Shown here in pieces: positions 5,863 through 10,531 of a stretch of 10,531 bases of DNA. Position 1 is the stretch's first letter. Each line of letters opens with the position of its first letter. The notes under the pieces were generated by a model. That model was given only the letters and a program-made list of their open reading frames with translations. It was not told the origin of the DNA and did no database searches. The stretch comes from an uncultured Alphaproteobacteria bacterium (GTDB lineage Bacteria; Pseudomonadota; Alphaproteobacteria; CALKHQ01): NCBI GenBank assembly GCA_937988735.1, contig CALKHQ010000054.1, positions 1 to 10,531 of the forward strand. The letters run 5' to 3'. Both the position numbers and the translations under genes were made by a program.

Positions 5863-7377
5863 TCAGGGCGCCTCGCCGCCCGCGCCGAGGCGGATCAGGA
5901 AGCCGCGAAACCTGAGCTGCAGGACGCCGTCGGACATCGCCGCCAGCACGCCCCCGTCTGCGGTCTCGGCCAGCGCCGGGAAGAAGGCATCCAGCACCGG
6001 CCGGTCCTCCGGCACGCGGCGCAGCTCCGTCGTCCACACCGGCTCGCCGGCGGCATCCCAGCGGCTGACGTAGCCGGCGCCCTGGCCCATCGGCCGGTTG
6101 CGCAGGCCCGCGACGAGTACGCCGCCGTCGGCCGTGGGCGCGACCGCCGTCACGTTGTCGACGCCGGCCGCGTAGGCGGCCTGCGGATCGGGGAGCGTCC
6201 GGAGATCCACCGGCAGCACGCGCCGCCACAGCTCGGACCCGTCCGCGCCCGTGCGCACCACGGTCGTCCGGGGGTCGCTCCCCGCCGGGTCGATCCAGTC
6301 GTAGCGAAGCAGATGACCGTCGCCCGCGTGGTCGATCGAGACGGTGCGCATGGACGGATCGCACGGTCGGTGCGGAGTCTGCGCGAAGCGCTCCAGCTCC
6401 GTCACGCTGTGCGCCGCCCCGTCGCCGTCCAGCACCGCCGTCCATGCCGCCACGCCCGCATCGCCGTCGAGGTTCGACAGGCCGACGACATGGATCCGGC
6501 CGCCGCCCGGCGAAGCGGCGGCCGCGACGACCGCGCCGTCCGCCGCCCCTGCGACGGGCGCAAGATCGACAGCCGTCCGCCATGTCTGGTCCCCCGCGGG
6601 GTCGTAGCGGGCAACCACGGCCCGGTCGCCGCTGCCGCCGAGCAGCAGGAACCCGCCCCTGCCGTCCGCCGCGATGCCGTGCACCGCGAACGGCGACGGA
6701 AAGCCGGTCGGCGCCAGCCCGTCCGACAGCAGCATCAGCACGCCCGGCTCTTCCCCGTGGACCAGTTTCTCGGCAAACACGACGAAGCCGCCGTCGATCA
6801 GCGCCGCCTGGCATGGCCGGCCGTCATAGGTGCGCTCCCAGAGCGCGGCGCCGTCGGGCGCATAGGCGCCCAGCCACATCTCCGGGCCCTCGCGCCGCCA
6901 GATGTAGCCGACGGCAACTACGGTGCCGTCGGGCCGGAGCAGCAGGTCCGCCAGCAGCATTCCGGCGTCGCCCGGTATCGCCAGGCCGTCGCCGAACCGG
7001 TGCTCCCAGACGCAGGGCGCGGCACAGGCCACCTCCGGCACGTCGGACTGCGTCACCGCGCCACCCGTCACGCCATCAGCGCCGGTCAGCCGGGCGAGCT
7101 CGCGGCGCACCTCCCAGGTGCGGAACGCACCGACGGGCTGGTTGGTCGCGATCAGCGGGGCGAAGGACGCATCCGGATGCTGGGCGACGATCGCATCCAG
7201 GTTGGCCACGGCGCGCGCGTAGAGTTCGATCGCCTGCTCGCGCGGCGCCCGGGCAGCCTCGGCCGCCAGCCCGATCGCCTCGACCAGCAGGCGGTTCGCC
7301 TCGGCCTGATCCGCCACGGCCGGGCCTGCAGCCGTCAGCGCGACAGCGAGACCGGCCGCTGCACGCCATCCCTTCAT
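5863..7377 (-). CDS. Exported propeller-like protein, paralog A (504 aa)
   Basis: This is the first gene of the tandem set. The ATG at 7377, preceded by GGGGGAAG, starts a clear signal peptide (residues 1-22, AVA-DQA); the in-frame ATG 96 nt upstream would put a non-signal-like extension before it. The helical module at residues 23-95 is almost the same as in paralog B (QAEANRLLVEAIGLAAEA, YARAVANLDAIVAQHP, IATNQPVGAF). A longer linker leads to CAAPCVWEHRFGDG (118-131) and the repeat region. Cysteines are C118, C122, C189 and C339. The blade patterns are DGTVVAVG, GGFLLLGG, GGVLVAG with LW or VW near each repeat end, and the protein ends RLGAGGEAP. I recall similar N-terminal modules in other alphaproteobacterial hypothetical exported proteins but cannot name a family. 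A candidate promoter lies at 7417-7445. Confidence 0.87.
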   Translation of the reverse strand: MKGWRAAAGLAVALTAAGPAVADQAEANRLLVEAIGLAAEAARAPREQAIELYARAVANLDAIVAQHPDASFAPLIATNQPVGAFRTWEVRRELARLTGADGVTGGAVTQSDVPEVACAAPCVWEHRFGDGLAIPGDAGMLLADLLLRPDGTVVAVGYIWRREGPEMWLGAYAPDGAALWERTYDGRPCQAALIDGGFVVFAEKLVHGEEPGVLMLLSDGLAPTGFPSPFAVHGIAADGRGGFLLLGGSGDRAVVARYDPAGDQTWRTAVDLAPVAGAADGAVVAAAASPGGGRIHVVGLSNLDGDAGVAAWTAVLDGDGAAHSVTELERFAQTPHRPCDPSMRTVSIDHAGDGHLLRYDWIDPAGSDPRTTVVRTGADGSELWRRVLPVDLRTLPDPQAAYAAGVDNVTAVAPTADGGVLVAGLRNRPMGQGAGYVSRWDAAGEPVWTTELRRVPEDRPVLDAFFPALAETADGGVLAAMSDGVLQLRFRGFLIRLGAGGEAP

Positions 7378-7416
7378 GGGCTTCCCCCGCGCAGCCTTTG
7401 TCGTTACACGCCGGAC

Positions 7417-7445
7417 AGTAAACCGGCTCCCCGGACACGAGACAA
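7417..7445 (-). promoter_or_regulatory. Candidate promoter of the propeller operon
   Basis: On the reverse strand TTGTCT (complement of 7440-7445) and TTTACT (complement of 7417-7422) are 17 nt apart, each matching the sigma-70 consensus at four of six bases. The start would be near 7410, about 33 nt before the ATG of paralog A. It lies in an unusually AT-containing patch of the divergent region. This is a modest match. Confidence 0.35.
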
Positions 7446-7464
7446 GCAACACGGGCCGCCCGAC

Positions 7465-7494
7465 TTTCTGCACGCGCCGGGTTCCCGCTATCGT
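7465..7494 (+). promoter_or_regulatory. Candidate promoter of the 466-aa exported protein gene
   Basis: TATCGT at 7489-7494 could be a -10 element, with TTTCTG at 7465-7470 as a poor -35 at 18 nt. The start would be near 7501, leaving a leader of about 40 nt. A GATTC site (GANTC, the target of the alphaproteobacterial methylase CcrM) overlaps the start point at 7501-7505. Weak evidence. Confidence 0.28.
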
Positions 7495-7539
7495 GGACCC
7501 GATTCGGGGCAGCCCGTTTCACGGCAGGGAGACGACCAG

Positions 7540-8940
7540 ATGAGACGGTGGCTGCTCGCGGCCGCGGCCTGTGCGGCGTGTCTGAGCCATGACGCCCTGG
7601 CGCAGGAGAGGGCGCCGGGCTTCCTCGACCTGATCCGGATGATCCCGCCCGAGGCCGAGGTCTATCGCGGGTGGCAGCTGTTCAGCTATGCCGACTACCG
7701 CGCGCTCGAGGCCGCCGCCGGCCTTCGCCGTCCCGAGGCGGAAGCGCCGCCCCCGGCCGGCGGGGTCGCGCTGTCCGGGGACTGGCCGGAGGCGGAGCGC
7801 ATCGCCTGGCGCAACAGTCTCGCCCGCATCGCCGCCGGCCCGATGGAGCTCGCGGCCTACGCACGCGGCCGGGACGCGGGCGGCACCCTGATGGCGGATG
7901 CGGTCGGCATCGACTTCTTCGCCATCGACCGGGCGCTGGTCGCCGGCAACGGCAGCCTCTCCCTCCTCGCCGGCACGGCGCCGGTCGCCGACCTCGACGC
8001 GATGGCGACGAGCAGCCTCCGTTCGCGCGGTTATGCGCTGGGCGCGGCAGCGGGCGTCCCGGTCTGGCACCGTTTCGACGACGGCGCGTCCGCCTTCCTG
8101 CTCTCCGATCCCGGCACCGACGCCCACCCGTTCGACGGCAGCACGCTCGCGGCGGTGCGCCTCGCCGTGCTGCCCGACCTGCTGGTCAACGCACGGACCT
8201 GGGACGGCCTCGAGGCGGCGCTGGCGATGCGGGAGGCGGACGGCAGCGACCTCGCCGCACTGATCGCGCCGATGGTCGAGGCCGCCTTCACCCTCGATGG
8301 CGTCGCACCGCAGGTGCTGCAGGCCTGGGCGGCGCCCGTGCGGGACCTGGCCGCGCCCTCGGCGCCGATGGCCGCGCTGCTGCAGCCACTCACGGACGGA
8401 ACGGGAACCGACGGGATCGGGACGGAGACGCTGCTGCAGGGCGGCGCACCGGCCGCACGGCCGCTCCCCGCCTACCCGGTGGCGCTGTTCCTCGACCTGC
8501 AGGCGGGGGACATGCAGGTCCCGGCCATCGTCCTGCCCTACGCGTCCCTCGAGGACGCCGAGGAGGCCGCCGCGATCGTCAGCGAGCGGCTCGCGCAGTG
8601 GCACCCGCAGGTCCCCGACGAGTCCCTCGTCGCCCTCGTCAGCGGCACCGTGGAAACGCGTGTGGTCGAGGTGCCGGACTTCGCCGCCGCCGTCACCGGT
8701 GCCTTCCTGCAGCAGGCGCAGGATGCGTCGAGAGAGAACGTGGCCGCCGTCGCGGCCGACCGGGCCGGCCAGCCGGGAGCGGTCGCCGTCATCGCCGTGC
8801 ACCACCCGATGCCCGCCGACCTGTCGCAGCCGCTGGACCTCGTCGCCGGCACCGGCGGCCCGGGAACGCTGGGCCGGATCTGGCTCGCCTGGCTCCAGGC
8901 CTACGCCAACCGCGCGCTGACGCCGCTCGCCGTCCCCTGA
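7540..8940 (+). CDS. Exported protein of unknown function, divergent from the propeller operon (466 aa)
   Basis: I do not recognise a named family. Residues 1-21 form a signal peptide (site ALA-QE). AGGGAG at 7526-7531 is 8 nt before the ATG; the frame is open much further upstream, but only as antisense of paralog A. The mature chain has no cysteine. It seems to have two alpha/beta halves. The first (about residues 28-230) contains FLDLIRMIPPEAEVYRGW, YADYRALEAA, VGIDFFAIDRAL, SLSLLAGTAPVADLDAM and GVPVWHRFDDG. The second (about 310-466) contains ALFLDLQAGDMQVPAIVLPY, then LEDAEEAAAIVSERL, then FAAAVTGAFLQQ and IWLAWLQAYANRAL. Alternating strands and helices suggest a compact soluble domain rather than an enzyme with visible catalytic residues. 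Export and divergent arrangement with the propeller genes suggest a shared envelope role, but this is inference. Its last 40 nt overlap the 3' end of mnmA on the other strand. Confidence 0.82.
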   Translation: MRRWLLAAAACAACLSHDALAQERAPGFLDLIRMIPPEAEVYRGWQLFSYADYRALEAAAGLRRPEAEAPPPAGGVALSGDWPEAERIAWRNSLARIAAGPMELAAYARGRDAGGTLMADAVGIDFFAIDRALVAGNGSLSLLAGTAPVADLDAMATSSLRSRGYALGAAAGVPVWHRFDDGASAFLLSDPGTDAHPFDGSTLAAVRLAVLPDLLVNARTWDGLEAALAMREADGSDLAALIAPMVEAAFTLDGVAPQVLQAWAAPVRDLAAPSAPMAALLQPLTDGTGTDGIGTETLLQGGAPAARPLPAYPVALFLDLQAGDMQVPAIVLPYASLEDAEEAAAIVSERLAQWHPQVPDESLVALVSGTVETRVVEVPDFAAAVTGAFLQQAQDASRENVAAVAADRAGQPGAVAVIAVHHPMPADLSQPLDLVAGTGGPGTLGRIWLAWLQAYANRALTPLAVP

Positions 8941-10112
8941 GCGCCTCGGGCGGCGGAGGACAGCGCGGCGCCGGTGATCCAGCCGCCGCCGAGCACGCGC
9001 CCGGACCCGCCGGCCGCGTAGAGCACGCCCGCCTGCCCCGGCGACACGCCGAACTGGGGCGTCTCAAGCAGCACCTCCGCCGTGCCGTCGGCCGCCGGCC
9101 GCAGCACCGCCGGCACCGGCGGCGCCGTCGAGCGCAGCCGCACCTCCACCGGCAGCCGGTCCGGCGGGCGGTCGCCCGCGCCGAGCCAGTTGAGCCCGCC
9201 GAGCCGGACAACGTCGCGGGCAAGCGCCGCGCGCGGGCCGACGACCACCCGCCGCGCCTGCGGGTCCAGCCGGACGACGTAGAGCGGCTCGCTATGGTCG
9301 CCGTCCACCCCGCCGACGCCGAGCCCGCGGCGCTGGCCGACGGTGAAACCGACGATGCCGTCGTGGGTGCCCAGCACCCGGCCGTCGAGGTGGACGATCT
9401 CGCCGCGCGCCGCCCCTTCCGGCCGCAGCCGGCGCACGACGTCGGCGTAGCGGCCGTTGGGCACGAAGCAGATATCCTGGCTGTCGGGCTTCGCCGCGAC
9501 CGGCAGCGCGAACCGCTCGGCGAGCGCCCGCGTCTCCGCCTTCGCCAGCCCGCCCAGCGGGAAGCGCAGGTACTCGAGCTGCTGCCTGGTGGTGGCGAAC
9601 AGGAAGTAGCTCTGGTCGCGCGCGGCATCGACCGCGCGGTGCATCTCCGGCCCGTCCGCGCCCTCCACCCGCCGCACGTAGTGCCCGGTGGCGAGCGCAT
9701 CGGCGCCGAGGTCGCGCGCAGTCGCCAGCAGGTCGGCGAACTTCACGGTCTGGTTGCAGCGGACGCAGGGGATGGGCGTCTCGCCGCGCAGATAGGCATC
9801 GGCGAATTCCTCGATCACCGCCGTACGGAACCGGCTCTCGTAGTCGAGGACATAGTGGGGAATGCCGATCCGCTCCGCCACCCGGCGCGCGTCGTGGATG
9901 TCCTGGCCGGCGCAGCAGGCGCCCTTGCGCGCCGCGGTGGCGGCGCCGTGGTCGTAGAGCTGGCGCGTGATGCCGATGACCTCGTAGCCGGCTTCCGCCA
10001 GCAGCGCCGCGGTGACCGAGCTGTCGACGCCGCCGGACATGGCGACCACCACCCGCGTTTCCGCGGGCGCCTTGTGGCCGACGACCGGCGGGATCTGGAC
10101 CTGGAGGCTCAT
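8901..10112 (-). CDS. mnmA: tRNA-specific 2-thiouridylase MnmA
   Basis: The 403-residue product catalyses ATP-dependent 2-thiolation of uridine 34 in tRNA-Lys, -Glu and -Gln in the cytoplasm, taking sulfur from a persulfide relay. Visible motifs are the PP-loop SGGVDSS (residues 26-32), the region GACCAGQDIHDARRVAE (64-80), PCVRCNQTVKF with catalytic C119 (115-125), ATGHY (141-145), DQSYFLF (166-172), and KPDSQDICF with the second catalytic C215 (208-216). GFTVGQRRGLG starts the central domain, and a C-terminal beta-barrel follows. Length is slightly above the usual 360-390 because of a short N-terminal extension and a ~20-residue tail after GRVLGGGWI. No Shine-Dalgarno precedes the ATG; a -10-like TATATC ends 8 nt upstream, suggesting a leaderless message. 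The 3' end overlaps the converging gene by 40 nt. The call is secure. Confidence 0.97.
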   Translation of the reverse strand: MSLQVQIPPVVGHKAPAETRVVVAMSGGVDSSVTAALLAEAGYEVIGITRQLYDHGAATAARKGACCAGQDIHDARRVAERIGIPHYVLDYESRFRTAVIEEFADAYLRGETPIPCVRCNQTVKFADLLATARDLGADALATGHYVRRVEGADGPEMHRAVDAARDQSYFLFATTRQQLEYLRFPLGGLAKAETRALAERFALPVAAKPDSQDICFVPNGRYADVVRRLRPEGAARGEIVHLDGRVLGTHDGIVGFTVGQRRGLGVGGVDGDHSEPLYVVRLDPQARRVVVGPRAALARDVVRLGGLNWLGAGDRPPDRLPVEVRLRSTAPPVPAVLRPAADGTAEVLLETPQFGVSPGQAGVLYAAGGSGRVLGGGWITGAALSSAARGAQGTASGVSARLA

Positions 10113-10120
10113 GGCGCGTG

Positions 10121-10149
10121 GATATAGGCGGCTTTGGGCGCGATGGCCA
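10121..10149 (-). promoter_or_regulatory. Probable mnmA promoter giving a leaderless mRNA
   Basis: On the reverse strand TATATC (complement of 10121-10126) lies 17 nt after TGGCCA (10144-10149), which matches four of six bases of the -35 consensus. Only 8 nt separate the -10 from the mnmA ATG at 10112, so transcription would begin at or within a base or two of the start codon. The lack of a ribosome binding site supports this. Confidence 0.5.
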
Positions 10150-10183
10150 GAACGCGCGCCGGGGCTCCTCGCCTGCCGTCGTG

Positions 10184-10531
10184 TCAGGCCGTGGCCAGCA
10201 CCTCGGCAAGGCGGTCGATCGGGCGCTGGTCGCGCAGCACGCTGATCGGCGTGCTGAAGTGGCCGCGGCGGCCGACGAACAGGTTCTCCGGCGGCAGGCC
10301 CCACAGCCGCGCCATCGCGGCCCCCAGGGCGTAAGGGGTCACGGAATCGCGGGTGCCCAGCACCATCACCACCCGCTCCGGCCCCATCACCGGCGGCCGG
10401 ATCGGGTCCGTCAGCGGCCGGAGCCCGGCGAGCAGCTCCGGCGTCCAGCCGGCCCGGGTGAGCGCGCGGTCGAGGCCGACCCCGCGGGCGAGCGCGCTGT
10501 CGAAGGTCAGCAGGTCCAGCCGGTCGGCCGC
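10184..10531 (-). CDS. Probable alpha/beta-hydrolase family protein (C-terminal 115 residues)
   Basis: The reverse frame is open from the window edge to a TGA at 10184-10186, so only the C-terminus is seen. ERVVMVLGTRDSVTPYALG (residues 52-70 of the fragment) followed by LWGLPPENLFVGRRGHFST (77-95) looks like the end of an alpha/beta-hydrolase fold: a strand ending in an acidic residue (D62) and a later Gly-His-Phe-Ser with a candidate catalytic histidine (H91). The nucleophile elbow would lie outside the window, so enzyme class and substrate cannot be given. The gene is 71 nt upstream of mnmA on the same strand, but mnmA appears to have its own promoter. Another fold ending in GHF is possible. 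Confidence 0.6.
   Translation of the reverse strand, partial: AADRLDLLTFDSALARGVGLDRALTRAGWTPELLAGLRPLTDPIRPPVMGPERVVMVLGTRDSVTPYALGAAMARLWGLPPENLFVGRRGHFSTPISVLRDQRPIDRLAEVLATA

Larger units (their letters stand above)
2919..7377 (-). repeat. Tandem triplication of a paralogous exported-protein gene
   Basis: The three genes at 7377-5863, 5794-4316 and 4250-2919 encode proteins alignable over their whole length, apart from the shortened N-terminus of the last one. They share CVWEH[QR][YF]GDG, WRRV.P.D, VSRW...GE.VWTTE[LI]RR, DGGVLA.M[TS]DG and the C-terminal RGF[IL][FI]RLG..GEAP. Gaps of 68 and 65 nt contain no clear terminator or promoter, so a single operon is likely. DNA similarity is also visible around the three stop codons. 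Divergence is substantial, so the duplication is not recent. Confidence 0.88.

Noticed and set aside
5795..6814. Long upstream extension of the paralog B frame (340 extra codons)
   Set aside because: It is Arg/Gly-rich nonsense reading the coding strand of paralog A in another frame; the signal peptide marks the real start at 5794.
5812..7539. Upstream extension of the 466-aa protein frame (576 extra codons)
   Set aside because: It is antisense to paralog A, rich in Arg/His/Pro, and a ribosome site plus signal peptide fix the start at 7540.
7540..7605. Possible lipoprotein cysteine (AAAC, residue 11) in the 466-aa protein
   Set aside because: The hydrophobic segment before it is too short and a good ALA-QE cleavage site follows at residue 21.
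7671..10127. 818-codon open frame on the forward strand
   Set aside because: It runs in a shadow frame of the 466-aa gene and then antisense to mnmA, and its composition is not protein-like.
1..10531. CRISPR arrays, insertion sequences, integrases, attachment sites next to the tRNA
   Set aside because: No regularly spaced short repeats, no transposase or integrase-like protein, and no direct repeat of the tRNA 3' end was seen in the window.

Overview
The window is very GC-rich (by eye about 70%), with long open frames on both strands, most of which are antisense shadows of real genes. It looks like an alphaproteobacterium of the Rhodospirillales type. The clues are an elongator tRNA-Met with the usual alphaproteobacterial anticodon arm, an exact GGAAC-N16-CGTT element (the promoter type read by the alphaproteobacterial general-stress sigma factor EcfG), and an MnmA of the PCVRCN type. 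I cannot name the genus.

Layout, left to right. 1-729 (-): 5' part of a membrane di-iron sterol desaturase/fatty acid hydroxylase family gene that runs off the left edge. 730-1029: regulatory region with the EcfG-type promoter. 1030-1623 (+): hemerythrin (HHE) protein with a basic, Ser-rich N-terminal tail. 1655-1687: strong hairpin, probably a bidirectional terminator. 1694-1770 (-): tRNA-Met(CAT) with encoded CCA and its own promoter. 1934-2916 (+): three small proteins of unknown function, each starting with a signal peptide or membrane anchor. 2919-7377 (-): three tandem paralogous genes for exported proteins of 504, 492 and 443 aa. 7540-8940 (+): a divergently transcribed exported 466-aa protein of unknown function. 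8901-10112 (-): mnmA, apparently leaderless. 10184-10531 (-): 3' part of a probable alpha/beta-hydrolase gene.

The most interesting part is 2919-8940. Each of the three paralogs has a signal peptide, an N-terminal helical module, exactly four cysteines in the mature chain at matching positions, seven blade-like repeats suggesting a beta-propeller, and a nearly identical C-terminal tail. They share one transcription direction with gaps of 65-68 nt. They diverge from the 466-aa exported protein across a 162-nt promoter region. This suggests a periplasmic or cell-surface module built by serial duplication. Its biochemical role cannot be read from the sequence. The three small envelope-directed proteins converge on it from the other side and may or may not be related. 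mnmA, the tRNA and the two edge genes are ordinary chromosomal neighbours. I see no CRISPR array, insertion sequence, integrase or other sign of a mobile element.
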